From Engraulis encrasicolus (lineage: Eukaryota; Chordata; Actinopteri; Clupeiformes; Engraulidae), in NCBI RefSeq assembly GCF_034702125.1, contig NC_085866.1:11661954-11725953 (forward strand): a stretch of DNA of 64,000 nucleotides, in the 5' to 3' direction. The stretch's first letter is position 1. Each line of letters starts with the position of its first letter. A program made the translations under genes and the position numbers. The notes beneath the pieces were generated by a model. That model saw nothing but the letters and a program-made list of their open reading frames with translations. It ran no database searches and was not told the DNA's origin. Below, piece by piece: positions 32,981-44,289 of this stretch.

Positions 32981-34852
32981 TAGGGGTGGGCAAACTTGAA
33001 AATCTTTAATCGCATTAACTCAATGACTTTCTGTGATTAATCGCGATTATTCGCATAGCGCGCGGAACCCAAATATGAATTCAAAAGCGCCAATATATTT
33101 AAAAATGTCAGCTTACCAAATCACTTATTACACCGTAATTATCATATATCACAGACGACCACAGTAAGAAATGGAATCTTTGCTGGGTTTTTTTAACAGA
33201 CTATCTATATTGACATTTTCTAAGATGAAGTAGACCAATCATAATGATAATTTGCATATGTAGGCTACTGTAAACTGTAATAGGCCTATATCTATCTTTC
33301 AAAATAGAAATGGACCTATTTGCCAATCTAGGCCTACATATCACACTACGTTATAGGCCTAAAGCATGCCCATAACTAATGAAACAAATTATTGTAGAGG
33401 AGAGGGGGTTTTTTTGCATAAAATTAGGCCTACTAGGCTATTAAAGACTAGAGTATCACCATTATTGCATACACTTATTAAACTATAGGCTATTTAGATT
33501 GAACTTAAGCTAAAATATTAGAAACTCAAATTAGGATAGTCTACATTGGCCTACAAGAAACAAAACTTGTCACTTGAAATGAATTAGGCAAGCAGGCGTG
33601 TGTGTGAAATGCCCCTCCTTCCCTCTCTGTCAAGAGCGTGGAGTAGCCTAGAACTCTACCGTCCACTCTGCGTCCTCATCTGTCGCTATTAGGGGTCTTA
33701 CACACCAAGGCGGTAAAGCATCGCGGAACGGCCGCGTTTTTTACCGGCGTCAGTGAAAATACATTGAAACCTATCTGTCCTTACACACCAACCGGCGGTA
33801 GTCGGGCGTCAGCGGCGCGGGAGCCGGCTCCGCGCCGCGCTGCATTTGGAAAATAGAACTCGAGTGTATTTTTCACGCCGGCGACCGGCGGTGTCTCATT
33901 CAAATGAATGGCAAAGTAGCATGCTAGCTTTGGCTGTGGGGAGGGTTTTGAATAGGACTGGCCGCGCACGCCGACGCTGTCAGTGTGAAAGGCAGAGAAC
34001 AACACGCTGGCCAAAACAAGCGGAAAGACCGCGTCCGTCCCGGGACCGTTCCGTTCCGCCTTGGTATGTTTTGGCCCTTATTTTGGTGTTTCAGCGACCA
34101 GAAACTAATCGACTGACTGCTGGCAGTAATTAGGCTACAACTTTCAAATCAATAACGTTGACATCACAAAACAATAACATAGGCCTAAACGCTGACAACG
34201 TGAGGTTGCTGATGTCGGGTGAACTTTTTGGCACGGCGAAATCATACTATTTTGGTGCCGATATGAATGCTGAAAGGCGCTGAAGTTAAATGCAATTAGA
34301 CTTAGGCTAAAGATGCATTCTTTTACCGCTGATTTTTCAACTGTGCAACTTCTGCTAGCCTACCATACATGCGCAACGCCAGATGTAGGTAGAAACCAAA
34401 ACGTTGCCTGAGGAATTAATATCTCGCGGTCGGCTTTTTGAGCAAGGCTTTAGTTCTCAGCTATGCACACTGTCAGTCCGCGTGTCCTTATTGACAGCTG
34501 ATACATTTTTTCATAACCTGGCCAAGGCGCATATGCTGTTCGAGAGCTACGCAATGAGGGCTGTAGAACTTTGTACCGAAAATGTCCATTCAGAAGTTTT
34601 GCCTACTTTCTACACCCTGATGTCTTTTTCTCTGTCAGCTGTCACTGGTGGTCTCCAACTGCTGTGTCCTGCGTGCGAGGGGCAGGGCTTTAAGAGCGCT
34701 GACGCTTTCAAAATAAAAGTAGGATAAACGAATGACGCAACGGTCATAAAAGGCAAAAAAAATCCCAATGCGTTAAGCGTTAACAAAATTGTCGGGCGAT
34801 ACTGACCTCAATAGTTAACGCACCGTTAACGCGTTAACGTTGCCCAGCCCTA
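32981..34852. mobile_element. Non-autonomous hAT element (1,872 bp), TAGGGSTGGGCAA termini
   Basis: Left TAGGGGTGGGCAAACTTG, right inverse TAGGGCTGGGCAACGTTAAC. Perfect 8-bp target duplication GTAATAAT (32,973-32,980 and 34,853-34,860). No hAT transposase ORF survives. Hosts MITE copy F. Confidence 0.88.
33692..34077 (+). mobile_element. Harbinger-type MITE, copy F (386 bp)
   Basis: Same family; target duplication TTA at 33,689-33,691 and 34,078-34,080. Innermost layer of the 32,697-35,755 nest. Confidence 0.87.
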
Positions 34853-34999
34853 GTAATAATACACCATGAACCATGAACATTTGATCATTCAATGTTTTAA
34901 ACTAGCTCGGTAAGCTAATTTGAGCATTTTACAGAACCCAGATAGTCACACGCTAGGCCTATTATCAGACCACTACTGTAGGTGTAGAATGAAATTGCT

Positions 35000-35323
35000 G
35001 CCCCAATTTCTAATAAGACACGTGCCATTAAAAATGAGACATTTGGGAGCTTTGAAAGTCTTTGAGTAGCTTACTAAATAGATGGGAATGACACCTAGTC
35101 TACCAAGCTAGTGGCTAGCTAACCTGTCGTCAATAACACAGAGCTAGGTATCCAGCCTTGTATTATATGCCTGCCCCAAATTCTAATAAGATCTTGGGAG
35201 CTTTGAAAGTCTTTAAGTCGCTTACTAAATAGATGGGAATGACACTTAGTCTACCGAGCTAGCGGCTAGCCAACCTGTCGTCAATTACACAGAGCTAGGT
35301 ATCCAGCCGTGTATTAGTTATGG
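35000..35323 (+). repeat. Tandem duplication of about 170 bp
   Basis: GGGAGCTTTGAAAGTCTTT, ACTAAATAGATGGGAATGAC and ACAGAGCTAGGTATCCAGCC each occur twice in the same order. Unit 2 lacks a ~20-bp piece present in unit 1. Confidence 0.8.
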
Positions 35324-36826
35324 GTATACGGCTAGCTAGCTAACACCGAACATGCCATGTTGACAACAATCATAAATATAACCATTTAACAAGCCCCAAA
35401 TTGCTCAACATCTCGCTGGTTGATGTGGTTGAAAACGAGGCATTTTTGAACTGTGTAAGTGAAAACACGATTTATTAGGAAACTTGTTTCTGGCTGTGGT
35501 GATCACACGCATTCACTGCTACGACGGCTCGAAGTTGCCGCTTCACCTACAAAGGGGCGTGACGCGTGTACGTTCTGAAAGACAGCTGTGACGTTACACA
35601 GAAGTGTGTGGGGATTGGTTGTTCCACCATCCTGTTGCGTGGCGTTGAGTGCCAAGGCATTTTGATAGACAACCGTTTATCCCGCCCACACTGTCTCCGA
35701 GCTCACCTAGACCCTTGTACAGCTTTTTGCTGTACGGGTCTGGCTCGCTAGGCTAGCAGGTTAGATATTGCCGGCCCATCACTAAAGCATTTTGGATGAT
35801 CTGCTTATTACACAGCCTATGGTTACCTGACTGACACCTACTACCAATAAGCTCTGTGAGTGCAATGGAATTGCGTCACGGACCCAGGTGGCAATACTAC
35901 ATGGAGTAGGCGCAAAGAAAGCAAATGGAAAACGTTGAATAGGCCTAAGCTATCTACGCAATTTTAATTGTTAAAGGGACACTGTGCAGGAAATGGTCAA
36001 AAAATGTACTGCAACTATGCTGCTCATTGAAACTGGGCTGCCTATTGCCAAATTTGATCTTTGGGTGGTTGACGTTTAAGGGCGTAACGCAAAAAAAAAA
36101 AGTTTTTCAAATTCCTGAAAAAAATGATGGATAAAAATTGAAAAAAAAAGAAAAGAAAAGAAAAAAGCACTTAGTGGTCTGTGGAATTTCACCTTATTTT
36201 CGCCATTTGCATGTCACACCGCAGGGAAATGGAGTCACACCACAGGGAATTCACTGCATTATGACCATTTTAATCATTTTGTATACATGACTGACATCTG
36301 AGCTCGTGCTAACTTGATAATGATATTGTGTTTAATCTTAATACGTGTTTTCATTTATTAAAAAAAACTAACTTTTTTTCCTCCTATAAGAGCAGTCACA
36401 CCACAGGACACCATAAAATAAACCTAAGCATTGCGTGACAGAAAGATTGCAATATGAAGACATATTAAGAGGTTAAGAGTCACCTTAAACTTCCACAGCA
36501 CTCTCCAATAACTGAGGTACTGACTGGTTAGGAGCCAGTCTTTAAGATCCTCGTAGTTGGCCTTGCAGCTGCCCATTCACAAACATTGACATACATGTCA
36601 CCCCACAGGACGCAATTTGTCTTACGAAATTGAACTTGTAGTTAATTAATATTACTGTCTTGACTTTTTTCACATTCACATATCTTAATATAAAGTTAAT
36701 ATCTATGCAATCATGCCAAATGCTTCATACATTATTCAAAATGTTGTTGGTTAATTTATATATATATATATTATATTCCAGGTTTCATTAATGTTAGTCA
36801 CACCGCATGATATTTGACATATAAAC

Positions 36827-37031
36827 TGTAGATCATTTCGTAAATGGTTAGTTCTGCTTCGATTGTCTATCACTGGCCACCGTACTGATATGACGTTGGC
36901 CAATCAGAACTCTTATCTCCTCAGTTATGTTTTTATGTTATGCATCTGCCGCGAGCACTTCACTTCATTAAACCTACAGTAACGGTAACCTTGTGTCGCG
37001 TTGTCCTTGAGTAAAAGAGTAACTTTTTACA
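36827..37031 (+). repeat. 5' LTR
   Basis: Starts TG and ends CA; 205 bp, about 97-98% identical by eye to the 3' LTR. Confidence 0.9.
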
Positions 37032-37171
37032 TGGTGTCAGAAGCCGGACGGACCTTCTCGCCTGCGAGTTTATATTTTCTTTACCGTGTACGTCTAGTAG
37101 TGTTTGTTTGTTACGTTTTGTTTGTTAGCCACAACATCAACAACGTCAACGGCCCTCGTTTCTTCCCTGTG

Positions 37172-38290
37172 ATGGATGGATTTTGCAGACCCGACCCCCT
37201 TGTCTTTAATAAAAACATCGCCGAGAATTGGCGAGTTTTTGAAAAGGAATATGACATCTTCATTGCCGCTGCACACTACGACAAGCCAGCTAAGACCCAG
37301 GCTTACATTCTCCTCAACATCGCCGGACCAGAGGCCATCGAGCGGGAGCGTTCATTCGTCTATGCCCTAGAGGTGCGCGTTCCCGAGGGTGAAGGACAGT
37401 TCAGGATTGTCACTCCCGCCGAGTCTAGAGAGGACCCAGAATGTTTGAATAGGAAGTTTGCCGAAATCTCCAACTCTCAAAACAACCGGACAATGGACAG
37501 GCACAAGTTTCACACACGAAACCAAAAGCAAGGTGAGACAATTGAATCATTTATTAGCGATCTGAGGATCAAAGCTAAATGCTGTCACTTCGGGGAGATT
37601 ACTGACGAGCTAATATGTGACCGCATCGTCTGCAGCATTACCAGTGACACCCTGAGGAAAGCCCCGTTGAGGGATACTGAGCTCACTTTGGCCAAAGCAA
37701 TTTCAATCGCCCGAATCCACGAGATGACTGAGGAAAGCAGTAAAACTCTAGCAACAGCAGCTACCAGCGTTGACGCGGTCAAGCCAGCCCCAAGCAGTTT
37801 AGGGAGACCCAAGCCACTATACGCTCCACAAACCACAAATTGCCCAAACTGTGGAGGTAGCCACGCAGCCAGGCGGGAAAACTGCCCTGCTTTCGGAAAA
37901 CAGTGTCACGGCTGCGGGAAGTTAAACCATTACAAACACTGCTGCAAGTCTAAACCACACAGCCAACTAGGTAGGATTATGAGACGTTCGGTGAACGAAA
38001 TCGAGGTGGCGGAATCAACGTGTGATCAGGGGTTATTCTATGTGGACTGCGTTAACTCCGAAACTGCTGAGAAAGATGAGGGATTTGTCATCATGGACAT
38101 AAACAACAAACGTCTGGAAATGAAAGTTGACATAGGGGCGAGATGCAATGTGATGTCACTTAAGACTTACAGAAGAGTAGCAAAGGGAGAACACCTAGTT
38201 AAGCAAGGGAAAGCTGTCAGCCTTGTCGCTTATGGGGGCACCAGGATCGAGACCAGCGGTACTGTCACACTGCCATGTCGCCTAAATAGA
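37172..38290 (+). CDS. gag: Gag and N-terminal protease of the gypsy element
   Basis: The frame is open from before the LTR end, but the ATG at 37,172 (MDGFCRPDPLVF) gives a typical gypsy Gag start; an ATG at the LTR edge (37,031) is an alternative. Capsid-like helical region, then two zinc-binding stretches: CPNCGGSHAARRENCPAFGK and CHGCGKLNHYKHCC, the latter a CX2CX4HX4C knuckle that binds RNA in virus-like particles. The protease follows in the same frame (EMKVDIGARCNVMS). The usual DTGA catalytic triplet reads DIGA here, so protease activity is doubtful. The frame runs into the foldback insertion at 38,290 and stops at 38,314. Confidence 0.8.
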
Positions 38291-40070
38291 CAGGTCATCA
38301 GCTGGGAAAATTAGGCCTTTCGTCCTACCGCACTTTTCTCTGTGGATTACTGACCAGAAGCCCTATTGGAAGAAATTAAAACATGGGGCCACGTCAATTT
38401 TTGCTCAGAATTCAATATGGCCGCCATTTTCCAAAATGACTTGTTTTCATGCATTATTACATTGTACTATAAGGTGATATTCATGAACGATTAATATCTT
38501 TCAGCATTATTCTGTCCTATTTCCTTACATACATGTTTACAAAGGTTGACTAAACTAAAACAAACTAAAATAAAGTTCGCCACCTTGCAGTATCCAAAGG
38601 AAAGTGCTGAAAATAATGATTGAAATGCACATACAGAGTCTATGGCAGGGAAAATTAGGCCTATAGTCCTGTCAGGGTTTTCACAGTGGATTACAGACCA
38701 GAAGGCCTATTGAAAAAGATTCTCCAGCTGGTTTCCATCTCAAATGTGCTCCAAAATTCAAAATGTTCTCTGTTTTTCAGAATGGCAGACTTTCATACAT
38801 TTTTCTCAATACTGTAAAGGGCCGTACACACACGTCGCTGCTAGTTACTTGCTCAGCGAATGAACTCAATAGAATGTCAATGTGTTCCAGCGAGACTAGC
38901 AGGCGAGTACTGTACAAGCGATGCGATGTGGGCGAGTTGAAAATATTTTATCTTCGAGCGAGGCGAGTAAGCGAGTAACCCATTGGAAAGCAGAGTTCTG
39001 TACTTCTTGCCTGTCCATTGGCAGTTGAAGCCGCGGGAACGTTCCATGATAGAGTAACGAGTAGGCGAGCAAGCGAGAAGCTAGTAAATAGCAGCGATGT
39101 GTGTGTACGGCCCTTAAGACCCTAATTATCAATAAAGGCAACCTATTTTCAGTGAAATTCTGTCCTATCTCCAATCTACAGACGTGAGTACAAAGGTTCG
39201 CAACAGAATGATGTAACTTAAATATATCTTGCCCCTTTGAAATATCCTAAGGATTGTTTTCAGAAAATGATTGAAGTACACATACACAGTTGACTGCTGA
39301 ACAATAGGCGAGTACATTTAGGGTTTAACCCCAAAAAAATTGATACAAAAGGTTTTTTTATGGATTCTATTACTATTGGACCTGCTAAATGACGTACTAA
39401 AAATCTAGTAAAATCTGACTTTGGGAAATGAGTTTTTGACTTTGGGAAATGAGCTGCTGAAAGACCCAAAATACCTAGTGACACTATGATTCATCACTGA
39501 TGATGTGCCCTGACAAAACGGCACATGGATATTATCATAGCAGTAGTGTCTTTATCCACCCAAACAGCACTCCAAACAAACGGATCCTGAAAACATGTTA
39601 GTTCATGCCAAAATTTTGGAGGACATAGATACCCCCAAGTTCTTTTTCAATAGGCCTTCTGGTCTGTAATCCACTGTGAAAACCCTGACAGGACAATAGG
39701 CCTAATTTTCCCTGCCATAGACTCTGTATGTGCATTTCAGTCATTATTTTCAGCACTTTCCTTTGGATATTGCAAGGTGGCCAACTTTATTTTCATTTGT
39801 TTTAGTTTAGTCAACCTTTGTAAACATGTATGTAAGGAAATAGGTCAGAATAGTGCCGAAAGATGTTAATCGTTCATGAATATCACCTTATAGTACAATG
39901 TAATAATGCATGAAAACAAGTCATTTTGGAAAATGGCGGCCATATTGAAATCTGAGCAAAAATTGACGTGGCCCCATGTTTTAATTTCTTCCAATAGGGC
40001 TTCTGGTCAGTAATCCACAGAGAAAAGTGCGGTAGGACGAAAGGCCTAATTTTCCTAGCTGATGACCTGT
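38290..40070. mobile_element. Foldback element with 430-bp arms, in the retrotransposon
   Basis: Arms 38,290-38,719 and 39,641-40,070 are inverted copies (ACAGGTCATCAGCT..). Flanking octamers CTAAATAG and CTAAAAGG agree at 6 of 8. Each arm carries an internal direct repeat: GGGAAAATTAGGCCT recurs near its outer and inner ends. Part of a third unit follows at about 39,118-39,290. Removing the element brings protease-side and pol-side coding together. Non-coding. Confidence 0.8.
38818..39114 (+). mobile_element. MITE (297 bp), AGGGCCGTACACACA termini
   Basis: Inverted ends AGGGCCGTACACACACGTCG and, reversed, AGGGCCGTACACACACATCG. Target duplication TAA (38,815-38,817 and 39,115-39,117). Innermost layer of the five-level nest. 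A partial copy lies at 29,612-29,732. Confidence 0.88.
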
Positions 40071-40104
40071 CTAAAAGGAGCAGCATCACCTCCTGCCTTT
40101 CTTT

Positions 40105-42987
40105 GTGGTGGACAAGGAGGTACAACCACTGCTAGGTTTCAGGGCGTGCAAGAACATGGGTATAGTCCAAATGAGCCCTGATGTCCACCAGGTCAGTGTG
40201 GAGAGCAACACAGACTTCAGCTCACAAGTCTTGGCTCAGTACGACGACCTGTTCAGCGACGAGCTGGGAGAACTTCCTGTTGTGTACTCCATGAAGTTGG
40301 ATCCCAATGTGCATCCTGTGGTCCGCCCCGCCCACCGCGTCCCTGTTGCAATGCGGGACAGAGTCAAAAGCGAGCTTGAGCGTATGCAGAGCATCGGTGT
40401 CATAACACCAGTCACAGAGCCAACCGACTGGGTCTCATCCATGGTGGCCGCACACAAGAAGGACAAGAACGAGATCAGGCTGTGCATCAACCCAAAAGAC
40501 CTCAACACAGCATTGAAGAGGCCCCACCACCCAATGCGCAGTGTGGAGGAGGTAGCAGCACAGAGGTCAGGAGCCACAGTGTTTTCTGTTCTGGATGCCA
40601 AGAATTCTTTCTGGCAGGTTCGCCTCGATAATAAATCCTCCATGCTCACCACGTTCAGCACCCCGTTTGGGCGTTTCAGATTCCTGCGCATGCCCTTCGG
40701 CACCAACTCTGCAAGCGAAGTGTTTCAGCGCTCCATGGAACAGGTGTTTGCGGGCTACCCATGCTCAAGCATCGTTGACGACATCATCATCGGAGGGCGC
40801 AGTGTTGCTGAACATGATGCCAACCTACACAAGGTGCTCGAAGGTGCGAGGCAGGTCAACCTCAGGCTGAATCCAGCGAAATGCAAATTCCGGCTCGACC
40901 AGGTGCCCTATGTGGGACACATATTCACCTCTGACTGCCTCAAAGCAGACTCCACCAAAACAGCCGCCATCAACGCCATGCCAGTTCCCACGGACGTCAC
41001 ATCCCTGCAGCGGTTCCTCGGCAAGTACATTCAGAACCTCAGTGAGATCGCGGCACCCCTGAGACAGCTCAGACACAAGGAGACGGCCTGGTGTTGGTTC
41101 CAGCAGCACCAGGAGACCTTTGACCGCCTGAAGGCCTGCCTGTCTAGCGCTCCGGTCCTGTCATACTACAACGTCGAGGAGCCAGTCACACTCACCTGTG
41201 ATGCATCATCCCATGGTCTAGGTGCAGCATGTATGCAAAACGGCAGACCGATAGCCTTCGCCTCACGTGCCCTCACAGACACTGAAACACGGTATGCCCA
41301 GATTGAAAAGGATCTACTGGCCATCGTCTTTGCTTGCGCCAAGTTCAGAGACTATGTTTACGGAAAGCCCATCACCGTTGAAACGGACCACCAGCCGTTG
41401 GTCACCATCATGAAAAAGCCCATTCACATCGCCCCTGACCGTCTACAGAGGATGCTGCTACGCCTGCAGAGCTACAACATCAGCCTGGTCTACAAAAAGG
41501 GTAAGCACATGTATCTTGCAGACACCCTTTCCAGAGCTCCATGCACAAAGACCCCACAGAGCCGGTCCGAGGCCACAGAGTTTGAGGTCATGACTGTAGA
41601 GTGCATTTCCACGGCCCGTCTGGAGGAGCTGAAAAGGCACACGGCGCAGGATGATGTGCTACAAACCCTCAGTGCAGTCATCTACAGAGGGTGGCCATCC
41701 AGGGAAGGCCAGGTCCAGGCCGCCATCGCACCCTTCTTTCCCTACAGAGACGAGCTCAGCGTGGAGGACGGCGTCATCATGAAAAGCCACAAAGCAGTCA
41801 TTCCCCGCTCCCTGCAGAAAGAGTACATCAACATCGTTCACAAAGGTCATCCAGGTCTCGACGCGACCAAGCGCAGAGCCAGGAGTGTCATCTTCTGGCC
41901 GGAAATGTCAAAGGACATCGCGGAAGAGCTGCTCCCATGCAAGGTATGCAACAGCACCACACCACATCAGCAAAAGGAACCCCTCCAGCTCCAGCCCGTC
42001 CCAGACCTCCCGTGGTCTACAGTGGCAGCTGACATTTTCGATTGGCATGGGAAACACTACCAAGTCCTTGTCGATTCCTACTCTGGCTGGTTCGAAGTGG
42101 ACCTCCTCCGCGACATGACATCGACGGCAGTCATAGCAAAGCTCAAGAGACATTTCTCTGTGCATGGTGTGCCACACAGACTGTTCACTGACAATGCTCG
42201 ACAGTACACCAGCCAGCAATTCCAGGAGTTCGCCATACAATGGGACTGAAATCACTACACAAGCAGTCCTGAGTTCCCACAATCGAACGGGCTTGCAGAG
42301 AGGGCTGTGCGCAGCGCCAAGCAGCTCATGGAGAAGTCTCACAGAGATGGGACTGATGTTTTTCTCAACCTGCTGAACCTGAGAAACATTCCCCGTGACA
42401 CAACACTGGGATCCCCTGCCGAACGCCTCATGTCCAGACAGACTCGTGCTGACATTCCTGTAAGCAGCAGATTGTTGCAGCCTGCTTCTAGAGACAGCCG
42501 GCACATCCACAATCGACTTCTTCAAAAGAGACTGACGGTGAAACGCCACTATGACAAGTCCAGCCGCCCACTGCAGCCTCTCCAGGAAGGGCAAGTCGTC
42601 CGCATGCAGACAAAGAGGGGCTACGACAAACTCGGCACTGTGACGGAGGTGCGCAAGGAGCCACGGTCCTACAACATCCAGGCCAACGGCAAGACCTACA
42701 GGAGAAATCGTCGCCACATCCTCCCTGTGGCAGAGCCCCCACCGCCTCTGCTCCAGCCCTACGACCTGGTGTTCCAGGATGCCGGCTCTCCCCCAGTGGG
42801 AGGCACGACACACACACACCACACCCGGCGCACATGCCACACACCAGAGCACAACACCCCAAGCCCATGGCGGGCTGCCAGCTCTCCTTCAGCGGGAGGG
42901 ATGACACACACACACCACATCCAGCACGGAAGACCCAACACTACGCGTTCAGGACGCACTTGTAAACCTAATCCAAAATACATGTGA
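40105..42987 (+). pseudogene. pol: Pol (RT, RNase H, integrase) of the gypsy element
   Basis: Order: end of protease (LLGFRACKNMGIV), RT with IRLCINPKDLN, VFSVLDAKNSFWQV, FRFLRMPFGTNSA and SSIVDDIII (the YxDD site; IVDD is common in this clade), RNase H (TCDASSHGLGA, QIEKDLLAIVFA, ETDHQPLV), integrase zinc finger (HKGHPGLDATKRRARS, CKVCN), catalytic core (AADIFDWHG, FTDNARQYTS, and after a stop SNGLAERAV) and a C-terminal domain to 42,987. Defects: one in-frame TGA at 42,247-42,249 inside the integrase core, and a short deletion after QRFLG in the RT connection where about 8 residues are missing. The element is therefore not autonomous as sequenced, though only lightly damaged. Confidence 0.85.
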
Positions 42988-43360
42988 AGAGACTTACCTG
43001 TCTGAAAAAAAAATACACAAAAAAAAGAAAACAACAACAACAAAAAAACAGACAGATCAAAAGAAGCGGCGAAAAAAAAAAGAACACATGCCGTGATGAA
43101 ATGAAAAAAAATCACTGTTCATTATTCCTTTTAGTCTTTATGTATTGCCTATGGTGTATTACACTGTATATTTCCTGATGTGTTTATAAGTGTTATGAAA
43201 CTTTTATTAGTCATATCTAGCTGTGTTGTGCGCCCCCTACTTAGTTGTGAAGCTAGAGTTTATGAAGGACCAGTCCTGGATCAGTTCATGGTAATGAAAA
43301 AAAAAGGGACATTCTGTTCTCTTGTTCGTTAAGTTTATATTATTGACTAAAAGGAGAGGA

Positions 43361-43565
43361 TGTAGATCATTTCGTAAATGATTAGTTCTGCTTCAATTGT
43401 CTATCACTGGCCACCGTACTGATATGACGTTGGCCAATCAGAACTCTTATCTCCTCAGTTATGTTTTTATGTTATGCATCTGGCGCGAGCACTTCACTTA
43501 ATTAAACCTACAGTAATGGTAACCTTGTGTCGCGTTGTCCTTGAGTAAAAGAGTAACTTTTTACA
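43361..43565 (+). repeat. 3' LTR
   Basis: 205 bp, preceded by purine tract AAAGGAGAGGA and followed by target duplication TAAAC. Confidence 0.9.
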
Positions 43566-44289
43566 TAAACCTTTACATAACTCTTAACAAAAATGTTTCT
43601 TCTCATCTAAGACTAATATGAAACATAATATACCACATCTTCTTTCATTGACATATGTTTTTTAAAGGAAAAATAACAGTTTTGTAGGTTTTTAACCAAT
43701 GTTACGAAAAAATAAGGCGTCACGTCTCCCACCCCTTTATATGAAAGTTTACTAAGTAATAAACAAATATTTTCTAGTATTGTCCAAGTACAGTCATTTT
43801 TGCAGCTAAAAATGGCTATTTTTGGAAATTCAAAATGGCGGACCTTGGAGAAGATCCCCCTTTTCATGTATGAAAAGTGCATTTTTTCCAGTCATAATGA
43901 ATACTTAGAATTTGATACTGGTGGTAAGTATTCGTGAAAAAAAGTAACATTAGTGAATGGGCAGCATGAATTATGGAAATAAACAACTAAAAATCTCACA
44001 CAGTGTCCCTTTAAAGAGTTTGTTAAAGTTTTGTATAAATCCCTAGCCTGGTAAACCAGCGCCACCTGCTGGACGCTGAAAATTTTTCAGCTGCGGGTGG
44101 GTCTGGTATCGAACAATTATTCATTTTGAATCTTGCCCTGAATCTGGCAAGATGGTAACTAAACCAATCACAACGCAGAGATGTGTTTTGAATCAACGCG
44201 GGCGGGGCAGAGGGTTCTGGGGCGGGGTTTTGAGGGAGTGACGACATAGCAGTGAGACGCTGGGCAGTGGAGAAAGCACAACAAGAAAG

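Larger units (their letters stand above)
32697..35755. mobile_element. TAGCCTAG-terminated element (3,059 bp, outer shell of a nest)
   Basis: Left TAGCCTAGAAATCTAGACGC, right inverse TAGCCTAGCGAGCCAGACCC. Flanks GCAGATTAG (32,688-32,696) and GCAGGTTAG (35,756-35,764) match at 8 of 9, suggesting a 9-bp target duplication. It contains the hAT element 32,981-34,852. Its own sequence has a ~170-bp tandem duplication (about 35,000-35,323) and no recognised transposase. Confidence 0.7.
36827..43565 (+). mobile_element. Ty3/gypsy (Mag/SURL-like) LTR retrotransposon, full length with insertion
   Basis: Two 205-bp LTRs (TGTAGATC..TTACA) at 36,827-37,031 and 43,361-43,565 with about 5 differences, flanked by 5-bp duplication TAAAC (36,822-36,826 and 43,566-43,570). 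A primer-binding-like TGGTGTCAGAAGCCGG follows the 5' LTR, and a purine tract AAAGGAGAGGA precedes the 3' LTR. Gag-protease and pol are separated by a 1.8 kb foldback insertion. No envelope gene is seen. Domain order is Gag, PR, RT, RNase H, IN, which is the gypsy order. Confidence 0.9.
36063..43734. mobile_element. Unclassified TIR element (level 2 of the nest)
   Basis: Left end GGGTGGTTGACG and right inverse GGGTGGGAGACG, flanked by CTTT on both sides (36,059-36,062 and 43,735-43,738), an apparent 4-bp target duplication. Without the retrotransposon it is about 930 bp and non-coding. Five direct copies of a GTCACACCRCAGG-like word occur near 36,213, 36,234, 36,395, 36,597 and 36,797. Confidence 0.55.
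35975..44010 (+). mobile_element. TTAA MITE copy 2, split by a 7.7 kb insertion
   Basis: Left part 35,975-36,062 and right part about 43,739-44,010 join to the same order as copies at 28,579 and 56,161. TTAA flanks both outer ends (35,971-35,974 and 44,011-44,014). It is the outer shell of the five-level nest. Confidence 0.8.

Noticed and set aside
37094..37276. Retroviral (env-bearing) provirus
   Set aside because: No envelope frame lies between integrase and the 3' LTR; the domain set is that of a gypsy retrotransposon.
41908..42852. 314-residue minus-strand ORF
   Set aside because: It is the antisense shadow of the retrotransposon pol; the + frame has clear integrase motifs.
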